The notes below the pieces were generated by a model that was not told the DNA's origin, searched no databases, and saw nothing but the letters and a program-made list of their open reading frames with translations. Shown here piece by piece: positions 24,225 to 33,529 of a stretch of 64,000 nucleotides of DNA. The stretch is taken from contig DATKFW010000108.1 in assembly GCA_035511075.1 (NCBI GenBank), positions 1-64,000 on the forward strand, in the 5' to 3' direction. The stretch's first letter is position 1. Every line of letters begins with the position of its first letter. Source of the DNA: DATAUD01 sp035511075 (GTDB taxonomy: Bacteria; Verrucomicrobiota; Verrucomicrobiia; Limisphaerales; Palsa-1400). The position numbers were made by a program, and so were the translations under genes.

Positions 24225-26231
24225 ATGGTTGTTGCTAAAATAGCTGCAATGGCTAACGAACGCCCGATCTCGGGAAGAAATTGCCCGGCGAAGGCAATAA
24301 CTGCCAGCGTCGGTCCGACGCGCGCGTCCGGGGTGGCGATTGGCCTGTGCCTGGTGTCGCTCCTAGTGCATTGCACCACCACGCGGGCGCAGACTTCCCT
24401 TACCAACGGCGGGTCGGCTAGCGGATTAACCAACGTCAATGGTGTCGGAAGCACCAATGGTCTGGGCGGCGTCATTTACCTTCCCTCGGTTAGCGGACCG
24501 GAATCTTTTCTTGCCATTAATGGTCCCGGTTATTTCGTCACGCGGGATCCGGCCAGCGGCGCGTTGAGCGCCACGAGGTATGGGCCATTTATGGTTGACA
24601 CACTCGGCTTTCTCACAACGTTCTCCGGCAGCAGGGTGGAGGGGTACAACAACCCCGCGTTGACCGTGATCGGCGACGTGCAGGTTAACGGAGGCGGATT
24701 CCCGACGACAAACGGGCTTTATCTGGCCTCTTACGTCATTGAGACCAACGGGCTGATCGGGGAAACTTTTTCCGACGGCTCATCGAACGTTTGCGGGCAA
24801 ATCCTGCTTCAGAATTTTCAAGACCCGTCTGCTTTGACCGCCCAGGGGTGGCAGTTTTATGGCTGGGACGCGTCGGCTGGCCCGTTGGCGCAAGCCGCGC
24901 CGCCAGGCACGTCGGGAACGGGCACGCTGCTCATCGGCACCCTGGAGCAGTTGACGCCCAAATTGCAACTGAGCCGCTACTCGGGACCGCCCGAAACATT
25001 CAGGCAGGGCGTGCTGGTATCCACCGGAGTTCCCGCCGACGTGGGGATCGAAGGCGAGGGTTTTTTTGTATTGCGCCGCACCAACGACAATACACTTTTC
25101 GCGACGCGGGCAGGCGCGTTTTACCTCGATGGCTCGGGGTATATGGTCCATTACTCAGGCATGCGACTGGAGGGGTATACGGATTCGGCGCTGACGAGCA
25201 TCGGCGATGTGCAAATCGAACCGACGTGCTCGCCATCCGCGAGCGACCCGGGCGCGTATGCGGAGGATTTCGGCATCGACCAGCATGGCGTGATAACGGA
25301 GCAATTAAGCGACGGAACTTCGATCGTGCGGGGCCAGATACTGCTTGAGGGCTGCTCCAACCCGAATCTGATCGCCCACACCAATTTCGACCTTTACCCG
25401 CTTGTCACCTATACGGGGCTGTGGTCACGGTTGGCGGCGCCGTTGAGTGGAGATCTCGGCTGGCTTGTCCAGGGGACTGTTGAATTGAGCCAATTCGACG
25501 AGAGCCTTCTGGCGGTGCGCAGCAACCTGAACTTTTTCAGCGAAGGCCCGATAATGCCGACCGGCGTACCGTCCAACCTTGGCATCCTGGGACCCGGCTT
25601 TTTCACGGTGCGCGATCCGGTGGCGAACACGCTGTATGCAACGTGCCTGGGCGATTTTCAATTGGACGCCGACGGATATCTCGCGACGACAAATGGATTG
25701 CGGGTCCAGGGAATCAGCAATTACAACACGGGGCGGATTGGGGACATCAGCATCGACAGCGGCGGCATAGCGGCCCCTTCCGTCAAACTGACAAATTATG
25801 CCATCAGTATGCAGGGCAACATTGCGGTTTTTCTGTCAGACGGAACGAGTTTTAGTCGGGGACAGGTCCTGCTGCAAGCCTACCGAAATCCTCAGGGATT
25901 GAGGCCCGAGGGGAACGGGCTGTACTCGAACGTGGCGGCAGCCGTGCCGATGTTCACGAATGGGCAGCCAGGCGTTGGGCTGGGCATGATTCAGTCCGGG
26001 GCGGTGGAAGAGCCGCCGCCGCCGCCGCCCACGCTCCAGCTTCCGCCAGCGTCGGGATTCCGTCTCTTTGTCACCGATCTCACCATTGGCAACGTGGAGT
26101 CCTCCGGCGATTTGCTCCATTGGAGTGTCATCGGGCAGGTCGACGGTTCGCCCGATCTTAACGTGGGCGAGTTTTTTGATACGCCGCAAACGACGAGGAC
26201 TTTCTATCGCATCGCGATCCCAACTTATTAG
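24225..26231 (+). CDS. Secreted protein with three tandem flagellar hook/rod (FlgE/F/G)-like modules
   Basis: The protein has 668 residues; a second in-frame ATG lies nearby. A hydrophobic export signal ends at about residue 57 (TTTRAQ). Three modules follow, at about 75-255, 260-440 and 450-600. Each repeats the FlgE/FlgF/FlgG pattern: G.GYFV.RDP..G.L.ATR.G.F..D..G.L....G.R..GY, later DG.S...GQILLQ, and a closing G.(V/L)E segment such as LVQGTVELSQ, which corresponds to the VQG.LE.SNV motif of hook proteins. A Pro-rich linker (EEPPPPPPP) and a C-terminal beta module end the protein. Known: these folds form the flagellar rod and hook. No flagellar genes are nearby and normal homologues have one module. 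Inferred: a repurposed filament-like or adhesive protein. Confidence 0.75.
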   Translation: MVVAKIAAMANERPISGRNCPAKAITASVGPTRASGVAIGLCLVSLLVHCTTTRAQTSLTNGGSASGLTNVNGVGSTNGLGGVIYLPSVSGPESFLAINGPGYFVTRDPASGALSATRYGPFMVDTLGFLTTFSGSRVEGYNNPALTVIGDVQVNGGGFPTTNGLYLASYVIETNGLIGETFSDGSSNVCGQILLQNFQDPSALTAQGWQFYGWDASAGPLAQAAPPGTSGTGTLLIGTLEQLTPKLQLSRYSGPPETFRQGVLVSTGVPADVGIEGEGFFVLRRTNDNTLFATRAGAFYLDGSGYMVHYSGMRLEGYTDSALTSIGDVQIEPTCSPSASDPGAYAEDFGIDQHGVITEQLSDGTSIVRGQILLEGCSNPNLIAHTNFDLYPLVTYTGLWSRLAAPLSGDLGWLVQGTVELSQFDESLLAVRSNLNFFSEGPIMPTGVPSNLGILGPGFFTVRDPVANTLYATCLGDFQLDADGYLATTNGLRVQGISNYNTGRIGDISIDSGGIAAPSVKLTNYAISMQGNIAVFLSDGTSFSRGQVLLQAYRNPQGLRPEGNGLYSNVAAAVPMFTNGQPGVGLGMIQSGAVEEPPPPPPTLQLPPASGFRLFVTDLTIGNVESSGDLLHWSVIGQVDGSPDLNVGEFFDTPQTTRTFYRIAIPTY

Positions 26232-26351
26232 GCGGGCGTCACCCGGGCCGGAAGAACGGGTTTGACATGGGCGGCGAGCTTCCTGAAAATTAACGGCGGA
26301 GCGGGCCAGTCCAGTCGCTGGCGCCGACTTACGGCGATGAAGGCCGAAAAT

Positions 26352-27659
26352 ATGCATGCGAACGAGCAAACGTTGATTCCGCGTCGCAGTTTTGTCCGCG
26401 GCGTAACGGCGCTGGGACTGTGGCCGTTGGTCCAAGCGCGCGGGAGTGAAACAAACGAGATACCGTGCGTCCCCCAGAAATGGCCTAGTGAAGATGATCC
26501 GGGTTATTGGTCGTGGATCCGGCAACAGTTTTCGATACCGCCAGACGAGGCTTACTTCAACACCGGCACGCTGGGCGCCTGCCCGCGGCCGGTGATGGAC
26601 GTTGTGGTTGAGAGCATGCGGGCCACCGAGGCGACCATTGCCCAGTACGATTACCGGTCCGAGCACACCGAATACATCGTGGGCTATCGGGCCCAGGAGG
26701 AATTGCGGAAAAAGGCGGGGGCCGTCCTGAATGCGAGCGGCGGTGAGACGGCGCTGGCACAAAATGCGACCATGGGGATCAATTTTATTGCCAACGGCCT
26801 GGACTTGAAGCCCGGTGATGAAGTCCTGATGACCGATCAGGAACATCCGGGGTCCCAGGGGCCGTGGGACTTGCGGGCCAAACGCCAGGGCATCGTGGTC
26901 AAGAAACTGGCCATTCCCATTCCGACGCCGGACCCGGAAACGGTGGTGAAGATTTTTTCCGACGCCGTCGGCCCGCGCACGAAGGTGATCGCCGTGCCGC
27001 ACGTTGCGAGTCATTACGGCATTACCATGCCGGTGCGGGAGATTTGCGGGCTGGGCGCCGGGCTGGGAATTTTCACGCTGGTTGACGGGGCGCAAGCGGT
27101 GGGGCAATTGCGCGTCGATGTCAAGAAGATTGGTTGCGACGCTTACGCGACCAGCCCGCACAAATGGCTGCTGGCGCCTCCCGGCAACGGGTTGCTCTAC
27201 GTGCGGGAGGGGCGTGAAAAGGACATTTGGGCGACGCTGGCCAGCGCGCATTGGGATGATTACGAGGCGGGCACCGGGCTATACCGGCTGATGCAATACG
27301 GGACGGGCAACAAGGCGCTGGAGGACGGGCTGGATGCGGCGCTGGATTTTTATCAGCGCGTCGGCCCGGAAAGAATTGAGCGGCGGACCATCGGACTGGC
27401 GGACAGATTGCGGAGCGGATTGCAAAAGATCAAAGGGGTGACGATTTGCTCGCCGCTCCACCCCGAGTTGGCCGGGGCGATTGTGACGTACGGGGTGGCC
27501 GGAGTGACGGGGTGGGACTTGCAGGACGAATTATGGAACCGGAAGAAATACCGCGTGCGAGCCGGGGGGCCGAATGTCCGGCAGTCAGTGCATTATTACA
27601 ACAGCCCGGAGGAAATCGACGGGACGTTGGAAGTGGTGAGATTGCTGGCGGCGAAGTGA
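26352..27659 (+). CDS. Tat-exported class V aminotransferase-fold PLP enzyme (isopenicillin-N-epimerase-like)
   Basis: The start at 26352 is chosen because AAGG lies seven bases upstream and because it gives a twin-arginine leader (PRRSFVRGVTALGLWPL); ATG 26337 is an alternative. The protein has 435 residues. The PLP fold is clear from ALAQNATMGINFIANGL, the DQEHPGS region, VDGAQAVGQL (cofactor Asp) and the Schiff-base Lys271 in TSPHKWLLAPPGNGLLYV. Known: the group includes cysteine desulfurases, kynureninase-like enzymes and isopenicillin N epimerase. The substrate is unknown. The periplasmic destination is inferred from the leader. A plus-strand cluster of exported proteins follows after 95 bp. 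Confidence 0.8.
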   Translation: MHANEQTLIPRRSFVRGVTALGLWPLVQARGSETNEIPCVPQKWPSEDDPGYWSWIRQQFSIPPDEAYFNTGTLGACPRPVMDVVVESMRATEATIAQYDYRSEHTEYIVGYRAQEELRKKAGAVLNASGGETALAQNATMGINFIANGLDLKPGDEVLMTDQEHPGSQGPWDLRAKRQGIVVKKLAIPIPTPDPETVVKIFSDAVGPRTKVIAVPHVASHYGITMPVREICGLGAGLGIFTLVDGAQAVGQLRVDVKKIGCDAYATSPHKWLLAPPGNGLLYVREGREKDIWATLASAHWDDYEAGTGLYRLMQYGTGNKALEDGLDAALDFYQRVGPERIERRTIGLADRLRSGLQKIKGVTICSPLHPELAGAIVTYGVAGVTGWDLQDELWNRKKYRVRAGGPNVRQSVHYYNSPEEIDGTLEVVRLLAAK

Positions 27660-27754
27660 ATTGCATTTGGGCCTCGGCTTTCCGTCGGGAATGGTGAATC
27701 ATGGGCCTGCCCCGCGCGCGATCGTGACGCGTTGGAGCACGTAACTGACTTATA

Positions 27755-30700
27755 ATGACCCAGAAGTGGCTGCAACTCCTTATCGTCAACTTCGCACTGG
27801 TTTCCGGGGTGTGCGCGCGGGGCGCTGAGACCGCGATCCGATACAATCGCGACATCCGGCCGATTCTGAGTGATCGCTGTTTCAAATGCCACGGGCCGGA
27901 CAAGGGGAGCCGCAAAGCCGGGCTGCGTCTTGATCAACCTGAAAGCGCGTTTGGTCCCCGCAAGGATCCTGCCGAACACGCGATTGTCCCGGGGCACCCT
28001 GAGCAAAGTGTGATGGTTCGCCGGATTTTTGCCAGTGATCCCGATGACCTCATGCCGCCGTCCGGGTCGCATCTCGCGCTGACCGCCGCCGAAAAGGAAA
28101 CACTCCGCGCGTGGATAGGGCAGGGGGCCAAATACGAACCGCACTGGGCGTTTATTCCTCTGCCCGCCGCCGTCGCCGTGCCGGCTGTGAGAGATCGAAA
28201 GTGGCCGCGAAACGAGATTGATTACTTTGTCGCCGCGCGCCTCGAAAAGGCGGGGCTCAAGCCCTCGCGCGAAGCGGGAAAGACGCGCTGGATTCGGCGC
28301 GTCACCTACGACCTCAACGGCCTGCCGCCCACGCCGGCGGAGGTGGATGCGTTTCTGGCCGACCGATCGGCGAGCGCCTACGAGAGGGTTGTTGACAGGC
28401 TGCTGGCCTCGCCGCGGTTCGGCGAGCGAATGGCCGCGCCGTGGCTTGACGCGGTGCGATACGCGGACAGTTACGGTTATCAAAGCGACGCGCTGTGCCC
28501 GACGTGGCCGTACCGGGATTGGGTGGTGGACGCCTTCAATCGCAACCTTCCCTACAGTGAATTTCTCACCGAGCAACTGGCGGGGGACCTTCTCCCGCAC
28601 CCGACACGGGACGAGCGCCTGGCCACGGCCTTCAACCGGCTCCACCGGCAAACCGCCGAAGGCGGCAGCATCGAGGCTGAATGGCGAGCGGAATATGTGG
28701 CGGACAGGGTCAACACGTTTAGTTACGCGTTTCTCGGCCTGACGTTTGAGTGCGCGCGGTGTCATGACCACAAATTCGATCCGATCACGCAGCGCGATTA
28801 CTACAGCCTCGCCGCTTTTTTCGACAGCATCGACGAATACGCCCTTTACAATGACGCGGAGCACGTCCCGACTCCGTCGCTGCTTCTGCCCGACCCGGCG
28901 CAGGAAAAGAAAATGGCTGCGACGGCGGCGGATTTGGCCACCAACGCGGAGGGGTTTCGCGCTTCGCTCGCGGCGGCCGAACCGGCATTCAATTCCTGGC
29001 TGGAAGGGTCCAATCTTACGGCTGAAATTCCCGGAATGGTGGCGCATTTCACTTTCGACGCGCTGACGGAGACGAATCGATTTGCGAGCGAGGCGCCTGC
29101 CACCAATCTTAGCGGTTCCATCGGTGGCAATTCGATGGTGCCGGGCAAATTGGGGCAGGCGGTCCAATTCACGGGCGATGATGAACTGGAATTTCCGGAC
29201 ATCATCGGCAGCTTCCAGCCGTGGGACCAATACAGCGTCGTCTTCTGGCTCCGCGTCCCGGAATCGTTGACGAACGGAGTCATTTTTCATCGGACCGAAG
29301 GCACCGACGTGGGGTTTCACGGCACCGAAGTCATGTTGGAGGACGGAAAAATCTTCTTCGCGATCAAACGGTTTTGGCCGGGCAACGCGCTGGCCGTCCG
29401 CTCCCGCAAACTGGTTCCGCGCGAGCGATGGGTGCAGATCGGCGTAAGTTATGATGGCTCGTGCGACGCCGCGGGAATGCACCTTTTCATCGACGGGGTC
29501 GAAGACGATTCGGAGATCGTGCGCAATCATCTTTATAAAAGCCCGGAGAACGGCGGAAGCGGGCTGGTTTTCGGCGCGCGGTTTCGCAGCCCCGGCCTGA
29601 AGGGCGCGGCGCTGGACGAACTGCGCTTCTATAACCGGCCGCTGGCGCCAATCGAGGTCGCGCAACTGAACGACGGGCATTCGCTTCAGGACGCCGTTGC
29701 CTCACGGGACGCAGCCGCGCTGAAAGGCTTTTATCTCGCGGCCCGGTCCAGCCTGGTGGCGGACGCGCGGTCCAGGCGGGCCGAAGCTGTGAAAGATTTT
29801 CTCGAAACCCGCAACCCGGTCCAGGAAACCAGTGTGATGGAGGAATTGCCCGCGCCGCGTCCCACTTACGTGCTTGCGCGCGGGCGTTATGACGCGCCCA
29901 AAACGGACAAAACGCGGGTCACGCGCACGACGCCCGGCGTGCTACCGCCGTTCCCCGCCGGCGCACTGCGGGACCGCCTCGGGCTGGCCGAATGGTTGAC
30001 AGAACCTGACCATCCGCTGACGGCGCGGGTGGCCGTCAACCGTTTCTGGCAGATGGTCTTTGGGCGCGGCATCGTCAGCACACCGGAAAATTTCGGCGTT
30101 CAAGGCGCCGCGCCGACGCATCCGGAGCTTTTGGACTGGCTGGCCCGCGATTTTGTCAATTCGGGGTGGGACACAAAGGCGTTGCTCAAGAAAATGGTTC
30201 TCAGCGCCACTTACCGGCAGGATTCGGTGCTCCGTCCGGATTTGCGCGAGGAGGATCCCGAGAACCTGCTACTGGCGCGAGGCCCATCGCAGCGGCTATC
30301 GGCGGAAATGATTCGTGACACGGCGCTGGCCGCCAGCGGATTGCTCAATAGCCGGCGCGGGGGACCGCCGGCCAGCCCATACATGCCGGGCGACCTTTGG
30401 CGGGAAAGCAATTCCATGAGCCCGGCCTACCATCAAAGCGTGGGGGGCGATCTCTATCGCCGGAGCCTCTACACCGTTGTCAAGCGCACGGCGCCGATGC
30501 CGGACATGAGCGCGTTTGATGCGCCGTCGCGCGAGGTGTGCGTCCTGAAACGCTCGTCCACCGGCACGCCGCAACAGGCGTTCGTTTTGCTCAACGACCC
30601 GCAATATGTCGAGGCGGCCCGTGTTTTGGCGGAACGCGCTCTGAAGGAAGGCGGCGCAAGCACCCGGCAACGGATCGAGTATGCGTTCCGCCGATTGACC

Positions 30701-30913
30701 GGACGCGAGGCTGACCGGCGCGAAGCCAGCATCCTGGCGGCGCTGTGGCGCGAGGAGAGGGGGGTGTTTTCGAAGGAGCCCGGACGCGCGCGGCAACTTG
30801 TGGCCGTGGGGGACAGCAAGGCCGACCCTTCGCTCGACGTAGCGGACTTGGCGGCGACAACCGTGTTGACGCAGGCCATCCTCAACCTGGACGCCACGAT
30901 ATGGAAACGCTGA
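27755..30913 (+). CDS. PSD1 and planctomycete cytochrome C domain protein (PSCyt1-DUF1549-LamG-DUF1553)
   Basis: The protein has 1052 residues with a signal peptide (about 1-24). The PSCyt1 domain (about 28-130) has one haem site, Cys42-x-x-Cys45-His46. DUF1549/PSCyt2 (about 149-360) contains another C-x-x-C-H at 333-337. A LamG/concanavalin insert (about 426-646) and DUF1553/PSD1 (about 711-1000, GLAEWLTEPDHPLTARVAVNR.W) follow. These proteins are abundant in Planctomycetes and Verrucomicrobia. Their exact reaction is not established; they are linked to periplasmic electron transfer and polysaccharide degradation. The DUF1501 gene starts four bases after the stop, the classic pairing. Confidence 0.92.
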   Translation: MTQKWLQLLIVNFALVSGVCARGAETAIRYNRDIRPILSDRCFKCHGPDKGSRKAGLRLDQPESAFGPRKDPAEHAIVPGHPEQSVMVRRIFASDPDDLMPPSGSHLALTAAEKETLRAWIGQGAKYEPHWAFIPLPAAVAVPAVRDRKWPRNEIDYFVAARLEKAGLKPSREAGKTRWIRRVTYDLNGLPPTPAEVDAFLADRSASAYERVVDRLLASPRFGERMAAPWLDAVRYADSYGYQSDALCPTWPYRDWVVDAFNRNLPYSEFLTEQLAGDLLPHPTRDERLATAFNRLHRQTAEGGSIEAEWRAEYVADRVNTFSYAFLGLTFECARCHDHKFDPITQRDYYSLAAFFDSIDEYALYNDAEHVPTPSLLLPDPAQEKKMAATAADLATNAEGFRASLAAAEPAFNSWLEGSNLTAEIPGMVAHFTFDALTETNRFASEAPATNLSGSIGGNSMVPGKLGQAVQFTGDDELEFPDIIGSFQPWDQYSVVFWLRVPESLTNGVIFHRTEGTDVGFHGTEVMLEDGKIFFAIKRFWPGNALAVRSRKLVPRERWVQIGVSYDGSCDAAGMHLFIDGVEDDSEIVRNHLYKSPENGGSGLVFGARFRSPGLKGAALDELRFYNRPLAPIEVAQLNDGHSLQDAVASRDAAALKGFYLAARSSLVADARSRRAEAVKDFLETRNPVQETSVMEELPAPRPTYVLARGRYDAPKTDKTRVTRTTPGVLPPFPAGALRDRLGLAEWLTEPDHPLTARVAVNRFWQMVFGRGIVSTPENFGVQGAAPTHPELLDWLARDFVNSGWDTKALLKKMVLSATYRQDSVLRPDLREEDPENLLLARGPSQRLSAEMIRDTALAASGLLNSRRGGPPASPYMPGDLWRESNSMSPAYHQSVGGDLYRRSLYTVVKRTAPMPDMSAFDAPSREVCVLKRSSTGTPQQAFVLLNDPQYVEAARVLAERALKEGGASTRQRIEYAFRRLTGREADRREASILAALWREERGVFSKEPGRARQLVAVGDSKADPSLDVADLAATTVLTQAILNLDATIWKR

Positions 30914-30917
30914 TTTT

Positions 30918-32414
30918 ATGATGAACCCAACACCATTCTCCGATCCGTTCGGCATCACCCGGCGGCATTTTTTTTCGAAGAGCGCGCGCGGGCTCGGCGC
31001 ATTGGCTCTGGCCAGCCTCCTGCCGCGCGCGTGGTCGGCAGCCGCACAGGGGGCGACTGGCGGGCTGCCGGGTTTCCCCAATTTTGCGCCCAAGGCCAAG
31101 CGGGTGATTTACCTTTTTCAAAGCGGCGCGCCGTCGCAAATGGACCTTTTGGATTATAAGCCGCTGCTCAACAAATTGAACGGCGAGCAATTGCCGGAAA
31201 GCGTGCGGGACGGCCAGCGGCTGACGGGGATGAGCTCGAATCAATCGTCCATTCCGCTGGCGGGCTCAATCTTCCAATTCCAGCAGCACGGGAAATCCGG
31301 GGCGTGGTTCAGCGACCTCCTCCCGCACACGGCCAGCATCGCGGACGAACTGTGCGTCATTCGTTCGATGTACACGGAAGCGATCAATCACGATCCGGCG
31401 ATCACGTTTTTCCAGACCGGATCGCAAATCGCAGGCCGGCCGTCGATGGGGTCCTGGGTCCATTACGGCCTTGGATCAACGAATGAGAACCTCCCGGCCT
31501 TCGTTGTTCTTGTAACGCCGAACAAAAATGATCAGCCGCTCTACGCGCGACTGTGGGGCAGCGGTTTTTTGGACTCGCGTTACCAGGGGATCCAATTCCG
31601 CTCGGGGAAGGAACCGGTACTATACATGTCCAATCCGGACGGGCCTTGCGGCACCGGGAGGCGGGCGCTCCTGGACAAGCTGGGAGAATTGAACCGCCAC
31701 GAGTACACGAAGGAACTCGATCCGGAAATCGAATCGCGAATCGCGCAATACGAAATGGCGTATCGCATGCAAAGTTCAGTGCCGGAAGTGACCGATCTAT
31801 CGAAGGAGCCGGACAGCGTTTTTGATCTATACGGTCCCGACAGCCGCAAGCCGGGGACTTATGCGGCCAATTGCCTGCTTGCGCGGCGCCTGGCGCAGAG
31901 CGGTGTGCGCTTCATCCAGCTTTACCACCAGGGTTGGGACCAGCATTCAAATTTGCCGGCGGGCATCAGGGTGCAGGCGCACGAAACCGATCAGGCCAGC
32001 GCCGCGCTGGTCAAGGACCTTAAACAGCGGGGCATGCTCGACGACACGCTTGTCATTTGGGGAGGCGAATTTGGGCGGACTTGTTATTCCCAGGGAAAGC
32101 TGACCAAGGACGATTATGGGCGCGACCATCATCCGCGCTGCTTCAGCATTTGGATGGCGGGCGGCGGCGTCAAACCCGGCATGACCTATGGCAGCACCGA
32201 CGATTACGGCTACAACATCGTGGACGCCGACGGCAATGTCATGCATCCGGATAAGAGCACGTTGACGCCAGGGGCGGTCCACGTCCACGATTTGCAGGCG
32301 ACGATCCTGCACTTGCTGGGAATTGATCACCAGCAATTGACCTATCTTTACCAGGGGCGCCGGTTCCGCCTCACCGATGTCTATGGGCACGTCGTGGAGG
32401 ATATTCTGGCGTAG
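30918..32414 (+). CDS. DUF1501 protein (Tat-exported, alkaline-phosphatase/sulfatase-like fold)
   Basis: The protein has 498 residues. A twin-arginine leader (ITRRHFFSKSARGLGALALASLL) is followed by the DUF1501 signatures: RVIYLFQSGAPSQMDLLDYKP, LPHTASIADELCVIRSMYTEAINHDPA, GSWVHYGLGSTNENLPAFVVL, YHQGWDQHS, DDTLVIWGGEFGRT and RDHHPRCFSIWMAGGGVKPG. The conserved Asp/His/Glu set resembles the metal site of the alkaline phosphatase superfamily. It is nearly always encoded next to a PSD1-type protein, as here (four-base gap). Function is unknown; joint action in the periplasm is inferred. Confidence 0.93.
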   Translation: MMNPTPFSDPFGITRRHFFSKSARGLGALALASLLPRAWSAAAQGATGGLPGFPNFAPKAKRVIYLFQSGAPSQMDLLDYKPLLNKLNGEQLPESVRDGQRLTGMSSNQSSIPLAGSIFQFQQHGKSGAWFSDLLPHTASIADELCVIRSMYTEAINHDPAITFFQTGSQIAGRPSMGSWVHYGLGSTNENLPAFVVLVTPNKNDQPLYARLWGSGFLDSRYQGIQFRSGKEPVLYMSNPDGPCGTGRRALLDKLGELNRHEYTKELDPEIESRIAQYEMAYRMQSSVPEVTDLSKEPDSVFDLYGPDSRKPGTYAANCLLARRLAQSGVRFIQLYHQGWDQHSNLPAGIRVQAHETDQASAALVKDLKQRGMLDDTLVIWGGEFGRTCYSQGKLTKDDYGRDHHPRCFSIWMAGGGVKPGMTYGSTDDYGYNIVDADGNVMHPDKSTLTPGAVHVHDLQATILHLLGIDHQQLTYLYQGRRFRLTDVYGHVVEDILA

Positions 32415-32435
32415 TTGGCAATCACACTGACGCGA

Positions 32436-33521
32436 ATGAAATTCAGCCGAAATGTCCAGTTGAGTCGACGCTTACTGTTTGCGGTGACATTCATCGCGGC
32501 GTTGGCGCTTTCGTCCATGGCAAACGCGCAAACCGATGCAGCGGAACAGGGGGCGGGAAAACCCATCACAGTTCTGCCATTGGAAAAATCGGCGAGCAGG
32601 GGAATTGTGACGCGTGATCCTTCCGACATCGTAAAGTGCAAGGATGAATATTGGGTCTTTTACACAGGGCGTGGCGTGCCGTCTTATCATTCCAGGGATT
32701 TGGTGAAATGGGAACGCGGCCCGGCGGTATTCAAAACGGCGCCGGAATGGATCGCCAGCACGGTTCCTGAAAACCACAACATGTCCTATTGGGCCCCCGA
32801 CATCATGAAAGTCGGTGGCCGGTATCTGCTTTATTATGCCGTTTCCACGATGGGAAAAATGACGTCCGCCATCGGGCTCGCCACAAATGCCACCTTGGAC
32901 CCCCGCGATCCGGCGTATCACTGGACTGATGAGGGAGTCGTGGTGCGGACGCAGGAAGGTGACAATTACAATGCGATCGATCCAACCGTGTTTGAGGACA
33001 CTGATGGCAGCTTGTGGTTGACGTTTGGTTCCTATTGGAGCGGCATCAAACTGATTCAGCTCGATCCCAAAACCGGCAAACGCATCGCGGCGGATTCGGA
33101 GATTTATCCACTGGCTTACAATGAATCCATCGAGGCGTCCTATCTGTGCAAGCACGATGACTACTATTATCTTTTTGTGAACTGGGGTTCCTGCTGTCAG
33201 GGCCCCAAGAGCACTTACAATATTCGCGTCGGGCGAAGCAAGACGATCACCGGGCCGTATCTGGACAAAGCCGGTGTGGACATGTTGCAGGGCGGCGCCA
33301 GCGTGTTTCTGGCCACTGCCAATGGGCCATTGATCGGACCGGGACATGCGGGAACGCTGACTGCGGAAGGCAAGACCTGGTTCACGTCGGATTTCGAAGG
33401 CGACCTTCGAATGGATGGGAAAGCAACCCTGGCGATCATGCCGCTGCGATGGGATGCGGACGGTTGGCCGGAGGCGACGGTGAATGACGTTGAGCCCGCA
33501 AACTCCGCGGAGCCTGAGTAA
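32436..33521 (+). CDS. GH43-family glycosidase (arabinan endo-1,5-alpha-L-arabinosidase-like)
   Basis: The ATG at 32436 gives 361 residues with a signal peptide (LLFAVTFIAALALSSMANAQ). A five-blade propeller with the GH43 catalytic triad is visible: Asp61 in RDPSDI (base), Asp182 in NAIDPTVF (pKa modulator) and Glu233 in NESIEASYL (acid). Other family motifs are YWAPDIMKVGGRYLLYYAVST and TFGSYWSGIKLIQLD. Known: such enzymes cut arabinan or related pentose polymers outside the cytoplasm. It follows the DUF1501 gene by about 20 bp and is probably co-transcribed, which suggests plant polysaccharide use. It converges with the next gene with only eight bases between stops. Confidence 0.9.
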   Translation: MKFSRNVQLSRRLLFAVTFIAALALSSMANAQTDAAEQGAGKPITVLPLEKSASRGIVTRDPSDIVKCKDEYWVFYTGRGVPSYHSRDLVKWERGPAVFKTAPEWIASTVPENHNMSYWAPDIMKVGGRYLLYYAVSTMGKMTSAIGLATNATLDPRDPAYHWTDEGVVVRTQEGDNYNAIDPTVFEDTDGSLWLTFGSYWSGIKLIQLDPKTGKRIAADSEIYPLAYNESIEASYLCKHDDYYYLFVNWGSCCQGPKSTYNIRVGRSKTITGPYLDKAGVDMLQGGASVFLATANGPLIGPGHAGTLTAEGKTWFTSDFEGDLRMDGKATLAIMPLRWDADGWPEATVNDVEPANSAEPE

Positions 33522-33529
33522 AACGCTGT

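Noticed and set aside
25836..27251. 471-codon minus-strand frame overlapping the hook-module and PLP enzyme genes
   Set aside because: It lies opposite two well-supported genes, shows no recognisable domain and has a composition typical of antisense frames in GC-rich DNA.
27751..27756. Perfect TATAAT
   Set aside because: It overlaps the ATG of the PSD1 gene at 27755 and has no -35 box at proper distance. A start of transcription downstream would remove the signal peptide.
27596..29680. 694-codon minus-strand frame opposite the PSD1 cytochrome gene
   Set aside because: The sense strand has clear PSCyt1, DUF1549 and LamG domains. The antisense frame has none and is Arg-rich.
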